Assembly: GCA_900315105.1 (NCBI GenBank)
Contig: OMXX01000053.1
Coordinates: 1-53,319 of the forward strand
From: an uncultured Prevotellaceae bacterium
GTDB taxonomy: Bacteria > Bacteroidota > Bacteroidia > Bacteroidales > Bacteroidaceae
Direction: 5' to 3'
Length of the DNA stretch: 53,319 bases
The position numbers and the translations under genes were made by a program. How positions within the stretch are numbered: position 1 is the first letter of the stretch; every line of letters begins with the position of its first letter. A model generated the notes under the pieces. It did not search any database and was not told where the DNA came from. It saw nothing but the letters and a program-made list of their open reading frames with translations. Of the stretch, positions 17,202 through 25,161 are shown one piece after another.

Positions 17202-19327
17202 TATCTGAGATACCAATCTTGGTTCGTCTCTCCGTTAGAGTTTGACCACTTTAAGAAATCTGGGAAGAGCTTGTCGATGGCTTTACTCTCATTCTCACGC
17301 TTCAAGATCGTCTCTTCGAATACACTGATATCAGCTCCTTTCAAGTAGAATGCAAATGGATAATTGCCTTGACGGACAAAGTACAATCCTTTATCGGGAT
17401 TAGAACGATCATCTCCTTTTCCGAAGTAACTGGTATTCATTTTTGCCGTTGGTGCCTCCATAGGAATATGAACCTCCCAATTCTTATCTCCTTCCCGGCG
17501 ATAGATGAATGGCTGGATAGAAGCTAATTTTTCTGCCGAAGTTAAAGCAGAACCATAGGTAAGTTCAAGAATATAAGTTGTGCCGAGTTCACCATTAAAA
17601 TCTTCTGTCAGATAATAGACATTACCATCGTTGGTAAAGTTTGCATCCACAGCTTCTGTCGATTCAGGTGCTATCTTCTTCATGACGATACTCTTGGGAT
17701 CAACTTTCGTATTGAGTGTTAATGCCAAACCATTGGTTAACGTTACATAATTCTGAAAAGTAGTCAGATAGAATGTCTCCTTAATAATCTTACCACTATT
17801 GTTGAATTCTTTCTCGTGCTTGGCATTTACGATTGCGTCATTGAGATCATAGTCTCCCTTGTTAGGCCACAAATCTTCAAAGGCATAGACACCATTCGTG
17901 GATGACTTTTTGTTTGCAATTTCAGGCACGGGAGCAAATACACCAACAGGCTTCAAAGCAAAGATCAGGTCATCGAAGTCCAGATCGTCCATCGCGTCCT
18001 CAAATGATATCAGCGTATAGGTGTCGCCATTGGTGGCCTTATAACTGAACTTCGCACCACGACTTTGCCCCTCCAAATTAGGATACTTTCCTGTATCTCC
18101 TTTTAATTTTTTGCCGTATGAAAGCCCATCGGTAGTGGTACACCAACAATTATATTTCTTCTGACCAGAGAAAGCTCCTATATTAAGGGCATAGTTTGGG
18201 CCTTGCATAGCCCAGGCCTGTGTCTTTAAAATAAAACCAATTCTAGTTCCTTTGGGGAATATGGTAGTTGCACCGCTCTTGTCATCATTGGCGATATTGG
18301 GATAATACATCAACTGTACTACATCGCCGCGATTTGTTCCAACATTATTATTATAACTTCTTAAGTTCCATTTCGTAGCATTATTCCACTCTCCATCCTG
18401 GGTATTGGGGAAAATCATCACAATATGGATATCTTCCTTTTGGGTAGGCTTATTGCTATCTGTATAATAATAGTAACCCAAAGATGAGTTCCAACATGTA
18501 CCACTACCAAGAATCGTAAATGTAACCTCAGAGTCCTTTTCAAGCAACAGATCTGGATAAGAACAGTATTCTTCATTCATAGCACTACCAGAAACAAAGG
18601 CTTTTCCTACTGTGGCAAACAAACCTTCCATCTCTTGGTCACTGATTATTAGTCTGGGATCTGCTGTTGCCTTGTCAAGTAGATAATTGGGACGGCCTGT
18701 AGCTGAGTTCCAAGAACCTAACCAGTTCTTCCATTCGTTATACAATTTCTGGTCTGTGACAACACCATTATCAGTTATAATGTTAGTTAGATTAAGACTT
18801 GACAGGTCATTGGTTAATACACCAGGTCCTTCTGCACGAGTCCATCCACGGGTTGCAGCTACTTGATTGTTTTCTGCAACGACAGAAGCGTTACCATTCT
18901 GTACATCAGCCTCCAACAGCATCATACCAGTGAAAAAGTTACCTGTCGCAATATACAGATGCTGTGCATAGGTGGGCAATTCAACAACTGCATTGAATTT
19001 ACCGTTTTCTTCTGTATAGTCCTCGTAAATCGGGCTGACATCCTCATTCCAAACTTCATAATCTGAACCTGTAACAAAAGGATTCTCGGTATAAACACCA
19101 AAGAACACAGGGCCGTAAGTCTTATATGCAGAATAATCAACGTTAAGATTTACTTTCTGAACGGTTGAAAAATCAAAAGAGTTAGGGGCTTCCCCTGGCA
19201 TGTAATCATCGGGATCAATAGATGTCCCATACATGGATTTATCTACACATGCTGTCATAGAGACACCAAGCATAAATCCCAAACAGATCTTTCCAAGATT
19301 TCTACTTAAACTATCCAATCTAATCAT
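17198..19327 (-). CDS. LruC-domain lipoprotein (DUF4114/DUF4842)
   Basis: 709 residues. A lipoprotein signal peptide (GFMLGVSMTAC, Cys27) predicts anchoring to the outer membrane. A middle domain has the DUF4114-like pattern GTRIGFILKTQ and FSYKATNGDTYTLISFEDAMDDLDFDDLIFAL. It is followed by YAFEDLWPNKGDYDLNDAIV, the hallmark Asp-rich start of the LruC domain, which in this family is thought to bind calcium. The C-terminus is beta-rich. The role is unknown; Bacteroidota LruC proteins are surface-exposed. It is a single gene with its own promoter. Confidence 0.88.
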   Translation of the reverse strand: MIRLDSLSRNLGKICLGFMLGVSMTACVDKSMYGTSIDPDDYMPGEAPNSFDFSTVQKVNLNVDYSAYKTYGPVFFGVYTENPFVTGSDYEVWNEDVSPIYEDYTEENGKFNAVVELPTYAQHLYIATGNFFTGMMLLEADVQNGNASVVAENNQVAATRGWTRAEGPGVLTNDLSSLNLTNIITDNGVVTDQKLYNEWKNWLGSWNSATGRPNYLLDKATADPRLIISDQEMEGLFATVGKAFVSGSAMNEEYCSYPDLLLEKDSEVTFTILGSGTCWNSSLGYYYYTDSNKPTQKEDIHIVMIFPNTQDGEWNNATKWNLRSYNNNVGTNRGDVVQLMYYPNIANDDKSGATTIFPKGTRIGFILKTQAWAMQGPNYALNIGAFSGQKKYNCWCTTTDGLSYGKKLKGDTGKYPNLEGQSRGAKFSYKATNGDTYTLISFEDAMDDLDFDDLIFALKPVGVFAPVPEIANKKSSTNGVYAFEDLWPNKGDYDLNDAIVNAKHEKEFNNSGKIIKETFYLTTFQNYVTLTNGLALTLNTKVDPKSIVMKKIAPESTEAVDANFTNDGNVYYLTEDFNGELGTTYILELTYGSALTSAEKLASIQPFIYRREGDKNWEVHIPMEAPTAKMNTSYFGKGDDRSNPDKGLYFVRQGNYPFAFYLKGADISVFEETILKRENESKAIDKLFPDFLKWSNSNGETNQDWYLRY

Positions 19328-19356
19328 ATCTCTAACTTTTATATCCTAATTTGCCG

Positions 19357-19388
19357 CAAATATACAAATAAGAAATGAAATATGCAAG
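19357..19388 (-). promoter_or_regulatory. Promoter for the LruC lipoprotein gene
   Basis: On the minus strand CTTG (19388-19385), a 20-base spacer and TATATTTG (19364-19357) lie about 30 bases before ATG 19327. Confidence 0.65.
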
Positions 19389-19504
19389 TATTTACCAATT
19401 TCTTTCTCAAAAAAAGCAATTTCTTGACCAAATAGCATTGAGAATCAGTTAAATATCAATGCATCAGATAGATAATCACAAAAAAAGAGAATCTTTGCAA
19501 ATTC

Positions 19505-19587
19505 AAAGTATATTTTATTAGACTTTTCTTGGCGGAATGAAAGAAAATCTTTATCTTTGCAGCCGAAAGTTGATTATAATATACTTT
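19505..19587 (+). promoter_or_regulatory. hipBST promoter flanked by two operator-like dyads
   Basis: Two 22-bp sites share the dyad AAAGT-N12-ACTTT, at 19505-19526 and 19566-19587. One site is an 18/22 match to the reverse complement of the other. Between them lie CTTG (19528-19531), 20 bases and TATCTTTG (19552-19559), the -33 and -7 boxes. The right site ends directly before ATG 19589. The spacing of 61 bp between sites suits looping or cooperative binding by the HipB dimer. The sites are seen directly; the binding role is inferred from HipB autoregulation in E. coli. Confidence 0.65.
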
Positions 19588-19588
19588 T

Positions 19589-19789
19589 ATGGAGCTAAGA
19601 GAAGTTGTTAAAGAGCGTCGAGGTTTTTTGGGAATCTCCCAGATAGACTTAGCGGAAATGGCAGGCATCAGTCTGGCCACAGTGAAGGATATTGAGCGAG
19701 GCGTAGGCAATCCCTCGATGAAAACAGTGTCGCGAATCTTAGAGGTATTGGGACTGGAAATGGAGTTCCATATCAAGACCATCAAATGA
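19589..19789 (+). CDS. hipB: HipB-like antitoxin and repressor (XRE family HTH)
   Basis: 66 residues forming a Cro/C1-type helix-turn-helix: REVVKERRGFLGISQIDLAEMAGISLATVKDIERG, then NPSMKTVSRILEVLGL. It is nearly only the DNA-binding domain, which suits HipB of HipBST systems, where it represses the operon and is not by itself the main antitoxin. It is followed after eight bases by hipS. Two dyads around the promoter are likely its operators. Confidence 0.88.
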   Translation: MELREVVKERRGFLGISQIDLAEMAGISLATVKDIERGVGNPSMKTVSRILEVLGLEMEFHIKTIK

Positions 19790-19797
19790 TATAGCTT

Positions 19798-20127
19798 ATG
19801 AGACAGCTCGAAGTATATGTAAATGATGTGAAGGCTGGATTACTCACGGAGTTGAATCCTGGTAAGGGCTATACGTTTGTCTATACTGAGACATACGTCG
19901 CATCAGACTTGCCCCCAGTTTCACTGACACTGCCCAAAAGGAAAGAAGCATACGAGGCAGAGTCTTTGTTCCCGTTTTTCACAAACTTACTACCCGAAGG
20001 GGCGAACAGGAAAGTGATTTGCAGGGAACAGCGTATTGATGATAAAGACTTCTTCGGTATGCTGATGGCCACCGTCGGAACAGATATGATTGGCTCTGTA
20101 AACTTTAAGAAAGTAGAGAATGGTTGA
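19798..20127 (+). CDS. hipS: HipS-like antitoxin (HipA N-terminal subdomain)
   Basis: 109 residues matching only the N-subdomain of HipA: LEVYVNDVKAGLLTEL, then SLTLPKRKEAYEAESLFPFFTNLLPEGANRKVI and FGMLMATVGTDMIGSVNF. In classic HipA this is fused to the kinase; here it is a separate gene that overlaps hipT by eight bases. In E. coli O127 the equivalent protein, HipS, is the antitoxin that binds and blocks HipT. The function here is assigned by that parallel. Confidence 0.87.
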   Translation: MRQLEVYVNDVKAGLLTELNPGKGYTFVYTETYVASDLPPVSLTLPKRKEAYEAESLFPFFTNLLPEGANRKVICREQRIDDKDFFGMLMATVGTDMIGSVNFKKVENG

Positions 20128-21124
20128 GATAAAATATTGTCCATCAACGTTGGCAGAAGGTTATAACACCTACAGTCCTCAAGCAGTAAAACGACTGTTT
20201 GGCGGAAAGAAAGTGTCACCATTCCTGGATTTCAATATTAATGAGTTGAAACAGTCGGACGTGATAGTTCGGGCTATGCAACGTATATCCGTCTCTGGTG
20301 TACAGGAAAAATTCTCAGGTCTGATAGATCATAACAGCATCCGCATTGCCGAGAGCAATGAGCAATCAACATATATCATCAAGCCTGCCCCATGGGACGA
20401 GACCATTGCCACAAGAAAACAGATTCCTGCCAATGAGCATGTGACGATGCAGATTGCCAGACAGGTGTATGGTATTGTTACAGCAGAGAACGGATTGTGT
20501 TTTACTAAAGATGGTCAGACGGTGTATATCACCAAGAGGTTCGATTTTTTGCCTGATGGAACGAAGGTGGAAATGGAGGACTTTGCTGCACTCGTTGGAC
20601 GAAATGAACAAACCGACGGCACTTATTTCAAATACAGTGGTTGTTACGAGGATATTGCGAGATGCATCCGAAGGACTATTCCTGCATGGATGGTGGATAT
20701 GGAACGCTTCTTTGAACTTGTTGTGTTCAACTACATCTATGCAAACGGAGATGACCATCTGAAGAACTTTTCGATTATCAGACAAGGTGAAGATTACCGG
20801 CTTGCTCCAGCATACGACCTGTTGAATACAAACCTACATGTGATTAGTGATGACTTCGGACTCGATGGAGCCTTGTCTCCTTACATTGAGAAGAGCGACG
20901 TATATGACAGGACAGGCCACCCATGCCGTTTAGACTTTGAACGATTTGGTGCACAAATCGGATTGGCCGACGCTCGAATCAAGCGAGTGCTGGATAAGTA
21001 TATGACTATTCCAGAATTGACCACGAGGCTTGTTGGAAATAGTTTCCTAAATGACAAGTTGAAAAGGAAATACTTGCGAATCGTGGACGAACGAATAAAA
21101 AGGTTTGCGAGAAAGTCAGAGTAG
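20120..21124 (+). CDS. hipT: HipT-like serine/threonine kinase toxin
   Basis: 334 residues of the HipA-like kinase fold without the N-subdomain. The Gly-rich loop is RISVSGVQEKFSG with serines 57 and 59, the same places as the autophosphorylated SIS serines of E. coli HipT. The ATP lysine is probably in YIIKPAP. The catalytic loop is NGDDHLKNF (D211) and the metal-binding aspartate is in AYDLLNT (D233). All catalytic residues are present, so it should be active. E. coli HipT phosphorylates tryptophanyl-tRNA synthetase; the target here is unknown. The gene converges on the prenyltransferase gene. Confidence 0.9.
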   Translation: MVEIKYCPSTLAEGYNTYSPQAVKRLFGGKKVSPFLDFNINELKQSDVIVRAMQRISVSGVQEKFSGLIDHNSIRIAESNEQSTYIIKPAPWDETIATRKQIPANEHVTMQIARQVYGIVTAENGLCFTKDGQTVYITKRFDFLPDGTKVEMEDFAALVGRNEQTDGTYFKYSGCYEDIARCIRRTIPAWMVDMERFFELVVFNYIYANGDDHLKNFSIIRQGEDYRLAPAYDLLNTNLHVISDDFGLDGALSPYIEKSDVYDRTGHPCRLDFERFGAQIGLADARIKRVLDKYMTIPELTTRLVGNSFLNDKLKRKYLRIVDERIKRFARKSE

Positions 21125-21126
21125 AT

Positions 21127-22005
21127 TCATAGATAGATAATCACAAAGAACGAGGCAATCCAGCCGAGAATGCAGAACTGGATGAAATGATCCTTGACGA
21201 GACTCTTTGTGGGGGAACCACTGAGACCGAAGACGATCATATTCTGGAGATACCGCAGAAGACCAGCGAGTACCCAACCACTGGTGAGATAGACATAACG
21301 GGTGCCCATGCGCTGGATGACCTCTGGCGACATGGTGTACATGATGTAGCAAACCAAGGTGACTGAGGCGATGATGGCTGTGGCCTCATTGATAAAGGTC
21401 TTGTTGTAGCCTGTTATCGAGACACGCGGTTTGGTGCCCGTCTGTTCATAGATCCGATAGTCATCGTTGCGCTTGGTGAAGGCCAGGAAAAGCGTCACGA
21501 GGAAGGTCATCATCACCAGCCAGTGGGAGATCCAGATGTCCGTTGTCAAACCACCTGCCAACACTCTCATCACGAAACCAATGGCAATAATCGACACATC
21601 CAGGATGGCATATTGCTTCAGACGGATGCAATAGGCAACGTTCATCAACCAATACCCCAACACTATTATATATAAATAAGGTGTATTAGGACTTTGGGCT
21701 ATTGGTATCAGAGCCAAAGCACCAACCATACTGAGTGCCATCATCGCGTAACCACCATTGACAGAGACTTTCCCAGATGCAATCGGGCGATGGCATTTCT
21801 TCGGATGCTGACGATCCGCTTCCACATCCCTCAGATCATTGAAGCAATAGATGCTGCTCGAAACCAGACAGAACGAGGCAAATACCACCAGTGTGGGCCA
21901 AAAGTATTCCGGCTTCAACAGATTGTTGCTGAAGAAGATCGGTGCAAAGACAAACACATTCTTTAGCCATTGCAGTGGACGTAGCAGTCTGATGTACTCT
22001 ATCAT
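21127..22005 (-). CDS. UbiA-family prenyltransferase, decaprenyl-phosphate phosphoribosyltransferase-like
   Basis: An integral membrane enzyme of 292 residues with eight or nine hydrophobic segments. It begins MIEYIRLLRPLQWLKNVFVFAPIFF, typical of the DPPR synthase branch (UbiA, Rv3806c). The metal/diphosphate motif is FNDLRDVEADRQHPKKCHRPIASG, and the second acidic motif is replaced by TKRNDDYRIYE. It may make polyprenyl-phosphoribose for a pentose-containing polysaccharide, though other polyprenyl transfers are possible. I start it at ATG 22005, because the promoter's -7 box lies only five bases upstream; a longer frame to 22041 would run through it. Confidence 0.85.
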   Translation of the reverse strand: MIEYIRLLRPLQWLKNVFVFAPIFFSNNLLKPEYFWPTLVVFASFCLVSSSIYCFNDLRDVEADRQHPKKCHRPIASGKVSVNGGYAMMALSMVGALALIPIAQSPNTPYLYIIVLGYWLMNVAYCIRLKQYAILDVSIIAIGFVMRVLAGGLTTDIWISHWLVMMTFLVTLFLAFTKRNDDYRIYEQTGTKPRVSITGYNKTFINEATAIIASVTLVCYIMYTMSPEVIQRMGTRYVYLTSGWVLAGLLRYLQNMIVFGLSGSPTKSLVKDHFIQFCILGWIASFFVIIYL

Positions 22006-22010
22006 CGCTG

Positions 22011-22042
22011 CAAAGATACGATTAAGTGAGCAGAAAACCAAA
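22011..22042 (-). promoter_or_regulatory. Promoter for the prenyltransferase gene, start codon at the expected transcript start
   Basis: On the minus strand TTTG (22042-22039), 20 bases, TATCTTTG (22018-22011), then five bases and ATG (22005). Transcription is expected to begin about where the ATG lies, so the mRNA may be leaderless. Confidence 0.65.
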
Positions 22043-22054
22043 TTTTATTTGAGT

Positions 22055-22110
22055 TTTCTCGAGCGTGAGTATCTTCGAGCGAAGCTCAAAGGTAGTGCAA
22101 ATTGAGAGAA
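22055..22110. repeat. Palindrome-rich intergenic segment with a second promoter-like motif
   Basis: The GC-richer stretch contains short dyads such as CTTCGAGCGAAG and CTCGAGCGTGAG within otherwise AT-rich DNA. On the minus strand it also reads TACCTTTG, with TTTG 19 bases before it. It looks like a dispersed intergenic repeat, but I cannot confirm other copies from this window. Confidence 0.35.
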
Positions 22111-22167
22111 ATACAAAATAAATCCAAATATAATTTGGGATTTTTCTTCTATTGTTCATTTTTTTAA

Positions 22168-22255
22168 TTTGCATACACTGCATACACTAAAACACAAATT
22201 ACTGATTAACAGGGGTTAATCTGGTGTATGCAACAAAACCGTTAGTGTATGCAAA
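22168..22255. repeat. Left boundary array of TGCATACACT units
   Basis: Two head-to-tail forward units lie at 22168-22191 with a 10-bp period. Two reverse units follow at 22224-22232 and 22243-22255 with a 21-bp period. Between the forward and reverse pairs is the hairpin GATTAAC-AGGG-GTTAATC at 22204-22221. The outer 24 bases are an exact inverted copy of 25020-25043. The array lies before the DUF6078 promoter. Confidence 0.9.
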
Positions 22256-22284
22256 CAAATTTATTGTAAAAAAGACACAAAAAA

Positions 22285-22316
22285 CTTGCAAATCCCCATA
22301 TTTTTTAGTACCTTTG
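22285..22316 (+). promoter_or_regulatory. Promoter for the DUF6078 gene, start codon at the expected transcript start
   Basis: CTTG (22285-22288), 20 bases, TACCTTTG (22309-22316), then five bases and ATG 22322. This is the same geometry as the divergent prenyltransferase promoter and suggests a leaderless message. Confidence 0.65.
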
Positions 22317-22321
22317 CACGT

Positions 22322-22756
22322 ATGTTCGACTATGAAAAAATTCCGTTTTGGTGGGCCTTGTGCCCCAAGAGTGATTGTGAGATGGCGGAGACTTGCCTTC
22401 GTCATCAAGTGTGTATTCATACCCCCAAGAGGTATAAGCGATGGACATGCGTCCTCCCCAACAACTATCATGATGGTGGATGTGATTCCTATCAGAAGAT
22501 GGAAAAGGTGACAATGGCCCAGGGGATTGCTGCCGTCTATAAGAATGTGCAGTATCGGGAGGTCCGTACGCAGATTCGCTTGGCATTGACGGCGCACCTT
22601 GGCAGTAAAGGCACTTATTATCGCTATAAGGATGGTGAGCGCTTGATTAATCCCAAGTTGCAGCAGGAGATCATCGACATTGTGCATCGTTTCGCACCAG
22701 GTATAGAGGTGAATTTTGATAAAACCTTTGAGGATTATGATTTCACAGGGCTATAA
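22322..22756 (+). CDS. DUF6078 family protein
   Basis: 144 residues beginning MFDYEKIPFWWALCPKSDC. The first third holds a cluster of cysteines (CPKSDCEMAETCLRHQVC, with two more near CVLP and GGCDSY), which suggests a metal-binding fold. The rest is basic and helical (TQIRLALTAHLGSKGTYYRYKDGERLINPKLQQEIIDIV). I recall this as a Bacteroidota family of unknown function. Basic residues and a zinc-knuckle-like pattern would fit a nucleic-acid-binding regulator, but that is inference. It is the first gene of the repeat-bounded island with the VirE gene. Confidence 0.75.
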   Translation: MFDYEKIPFWWALCPKSDCEMAETCLRHQVCIHTPKRYKRWTCVLPNNYHDGGCDSYQKMEKVTMAQGIAAVYKNVQYREVRTQIRLALTAHLGSKGTYYRYKDGERLINPKLQQEIIDIVHRFAPGIEVNFDKTFEDYDFTGL

Positions 22757-22784
22757 CCTGAGATTTATTAGTTTGAAAGATTTT

Positions 22785-22845
22785 GTCCCAGGGCCTGGGA
22801 CACTTTGTCCCACCACATGGGACTAACAGTCCCAGCCCATGGGAC
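22785..22845 (+). promoter_or_regulatory. Three 22-bp-phased palindromes GTCCCA-N5-TGGGAC
   Basis: Identical 6-bp arms with five-base centres occur at 22785-22801, 22807-22823 and 22829-22845. Starts are exactly 22 bp apart, two helical turns, so all would face one side of the helix. The array fills the gap between the DUF6078 stop and the VirE start (ATG 22868). It could be an operator array, a replication-type iteron array or RNA hairpins; the sequence alone does not decide. Confidence 0.85.
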
Positions 22846-22867
22846 AAATACAAAACGACACGAAAAA

Positions 22868-24949
22868 ATGAAGCTATCAATTGTAAGAACAGACAAGAAA
22901 AACATTTCCCACTTGACGGTTAAGTCCATAGAGTGGTTCCTTGAGAGAATCAAAACTGACACGAAAGCCGAGGATATCGGCAAGTTCCGCCATTATATTG
23001 CCCGTTTTGGTGATACGGGTCAATATGAGGACAATGTGCCGATGGCTATGATCCATCCGCTGGTGGAGATGACGAAAACGGAGAATGGTAATCTTGAAAT
23101 CACCACCTTCAACAGTCTGACGTGGCTTCATGTCAGTGGTTTGATGAAACCTGATGAAATCAAGGCCGTCAAAGAAGCCTCGAAAATTCTGCCTACCACC
23201 TTTGCCGCCTTCACAGGTGCCGATGGCAAGAGTGTGGAGATTCTGGTGTCTGTATCTCAGAAAGATGTATCTACAAAACCACAAACGGAGGCAGAGATGG
23301 ATACCTTCTGCAAAGCAGCTTATGAAGTGGCTTTGGGGGCTTATAGTGGCGTACTTCCAAAACCGATTGAACGTCAGACGGTTACTGCAAGAAGTAGTTT
23401 CAGGATGACCCTCGATGAAAGTCCCTATTATAATTCTCAGGCCACACCGATGATGGTGCAGATCGTCAGAAATGACCTGATGCCTACTGATGAGTCAGGG
23501 TCCGAACAGCGAGAAATGGACTATCATCTTTATGAAGATTATGAACTCATCTATCAGCAGGCGGCACATGAGGCTTTCGAGGAGACGGCTGACGTGGTGG
23601 AGTCACAGCGCTATGATGCCTATATGACGGATCTTGCCCATAAACTCTGCGAAAAGAATATGCCAGAAGAGGAGGCCTTTGTCCATATCCGTAACCATCA
23701 CGTTTATAAGAAGATATACGACGGACCTCGCATACGTGCCATCGTCAGTGCCGTCTATGCTGAGGAAAATCCCAAACGCAGGAAGGATGGTGAGATGATC
23801 AGTGTGGAGACGCGCAAACTGATCAAATTCCTGAAAACCAGATATGTGTTCCGCTACAACGAGGTGATGGGCTATACGGAGTATCGGCCCAATAACACCT
23901 GGATGCAAGACTGGGCACCTTGCGATGAGAATGTCATCAACGGCATGACTATCGAAGCCCGTCTGAATAATCTTGATGCGAGAGACAAGGATGTGCGTCG
24001 TTTCGTCCACTCGAATATGATCCGCAAAGTCGATCCTATCAATGAATATATGTCTAACTGCTACGACAAATGGGACGGGGAGACGGATCATATTGCGATG
24101 CTCGCCAGATGCGTGCCCTGCAATATCCCACAATGGGAGACTTGGTTCAAGAAGTGGTTCCTCTACATGGTGGCTCAATGGGTGATGCCCCAACGGGAAT
24201 ATGGTAACTCTGTAGTACCTCTGCTGATTTCGCCTCAGGGTGATGGAAAGACCACTTTCTGTCGTATGATTCTGCCTCCACAACTGCGATGGGGATTCCT
24301 TGAGAACCTCGATGTGAGTGAGAAACGTGCCACCCTTCAGGCGATGCACAATTTCCTGCTGATTAATCTCGACGAGTTTAATTCGATCAGTCCGAAACTG
24401 CAGGAGGGTTTTCTGAAGAATGTCATCCAACTGCCGAATGTAAAGATCAAACGTCCTTACGGCAAACATGTCGAGGAGTTCAAACGTTATGCCTCATTCA
24501 TCGCTACTACGAATGAGACCAACGTGTTGAGTGATCCATCTGGTAGTAGAAGGTTCATCTGCGTGAATCTCACAGCCCCCGTCAAGACGGATTATAAACC
24601 GAATTATGAAGGACTCTACGGACAGGCCTATAGGATGGTGGTCAAAAAGGATATGGATTGGTGGTTCAATGCTGAAGAGGTGAAGAAAATCATAGATCAT
24701 AATCGCCAGTATCAACTCACGCCACCTGCCATGCAGTATTTTAACGAATACTATCTGCCTGCTGCGGATGAAACGGAAGGTAAGTGGCTTTCACCAACAG
24801 CTATCTACGACCAACTTCGCAGGATTGCAGGTTCTGGCCTGAAGGCGAATGGTGTCTCTGCCTTTGGTCGTTTCCTTTGGAATATGCCAGAACTCCAGCA
24901 TCGCAGAGTAGGCAGCAGCAAACAGTATCTGGTGAAAAAGAAGGAATAA
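22868..24949 (+). CDS. VirE_N/BT4734-type primase-helicase protein
   Basis: 693 residues. The N-terminal third (MKLSIVRTDKKNISHLTVKS, then FRHYIARFGDTGQY and FAAFTGADGKSVEILV) matches the VirE N-terminal, BT4734-like primase-type domain. The C-terminal half is a VirE P-loop ATPase: Walker A SPQGDGKTTF (about 454-463), Walker B LLINLDEFN (about 496), sensor FIATTNE (about 546) and an arginine-finger-like SGSRRF (about 558). The end resembles DUF3874. Such proteins are linked to DNA elements, phages and plasmids. A TTG 21 codons upstream is open, but the ATG avoids translating the dyad array. Confidence 0.88.
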   Translation: MKLSIVRTDKKNISHLTVKSIEWFLERIKTDTKAEDIGKFRHYIARFGDTGQYEDNVPMAMIHPLVEMTKTENGNLEITTFNSLTWLHVSGLMKPDEIKAVKEASKILPTTFAAFTGADGKSVEILVSVSQKDVSTKPQTEAEMDTFCKAAYEVALGAYSGVLPKPIERQTVTARSSFRMTLDESPYYNSQATPMMVQIVRNDLMPTDESGSEQREMDYHLYEDYELIYQQAAHEAFEETADVVESQRYDAYMTDLAHKLCEKNMPEEEAFVHIRNHHVYKKIYDGPRIRAIVSAVYAEENPKRRKDGEMISVETRKLIKFLKTRYVFRYNEVMGYTEYRPNNTWMQDWAPCDENVINGMTIEARLNNLDARDKDVRRFVHSNMIRKVDPINEYMSNCYDKWDGETDHIAMLARCVPCNIPQWETWFKKWFLYMVAQWVMPQREYGNSVVPLLISPQGDGKTTFCRMILPPQLRWGFLENLDVSEKRATLQAMHNFLLINLDEFNSISPKLQEGFLKNVIQLPNVKIKRPYGKHVEEFKRYASFIATTNETNVLSDPSGSRRFICVNLTAPVKTDYKPNYEGLYGQAYRMVVKKDMDWWFNAEEVKKIIDHNRQYQLTPPAMQYFNEYYLPAADETEGKWLSPTAIYDQLRRIAGSGLKANGVSAFGRFLWNMPELQHRRVGSSKQYLVKKKE

Positions 24950-24953
24950 CGCC

Positions 24954-25043
24954 TTTGCATACACTATTTATATAACTGCATACACTAATCCATTTGTCTG
25001 AATATCAATTAGATAGATGTTTAGTGTATGCAGTGTATGCAAA
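24954..25043. repeat. Right boundary array of TGCATACACT units
   Basis: Two forward units lie at 24954-24966 and 24976-24988 with a 21-bp period, and two abutting reverse units at 25020-25043 with a 10-bp period. This is the mirror image of the left array. The array begins five bases after the VirE stop codon. Confidence 0.9.
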
Positions 25044-25093
25044 ATACAAAATATAAGTTATCTATCTATGATTAGGAAAAAAGTCACGTAATA

Positions 25094-25125
25094 TTTGTTT
25101 TTTTCTCAGAAATCCACTATATTTG
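25094..25125 (+). promoter_or_regulatory. Promoter for the SGNH hydrolase gene
   Basis: TTTG (25094-25097), a 20-base spacer and TATATTTG (25118-25125), 36 bases before ATG 25162. It lies outside the right repeat array, so the hydrolase is not part of the island's transcription. Confidence 0.7.
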
Positions 25126-25161
25126 CAAAGTTTTGAAATCATGATGTTGTAATTCACCACA

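Noticed and set aside
22224..22687. Open frames on both strands overlapping the DUF6078 gene
   Set aside because: Only the 22322 frame has a promoter in register and a recognisable N-terminus.
22785..22845. Reading the three phased dyads as a CRISPR array
   Set aside because: The units are 17-bp palindromes with five-base gaps between them, far too short for spacers, and there are no cas genes.
22805..22867. Extended TTG start for the VirE-type protein
   Set aside because: It would translate the dyad array; the ATG at 22868 begins the conserved family N-terminus.
23603..24469. 288-codon open frame antisense to the VirE-type gene
   Set aside because: It mirrors the sense gene, has no recognisable domain or promoter, and the sense protein has clear ATPase motifs.
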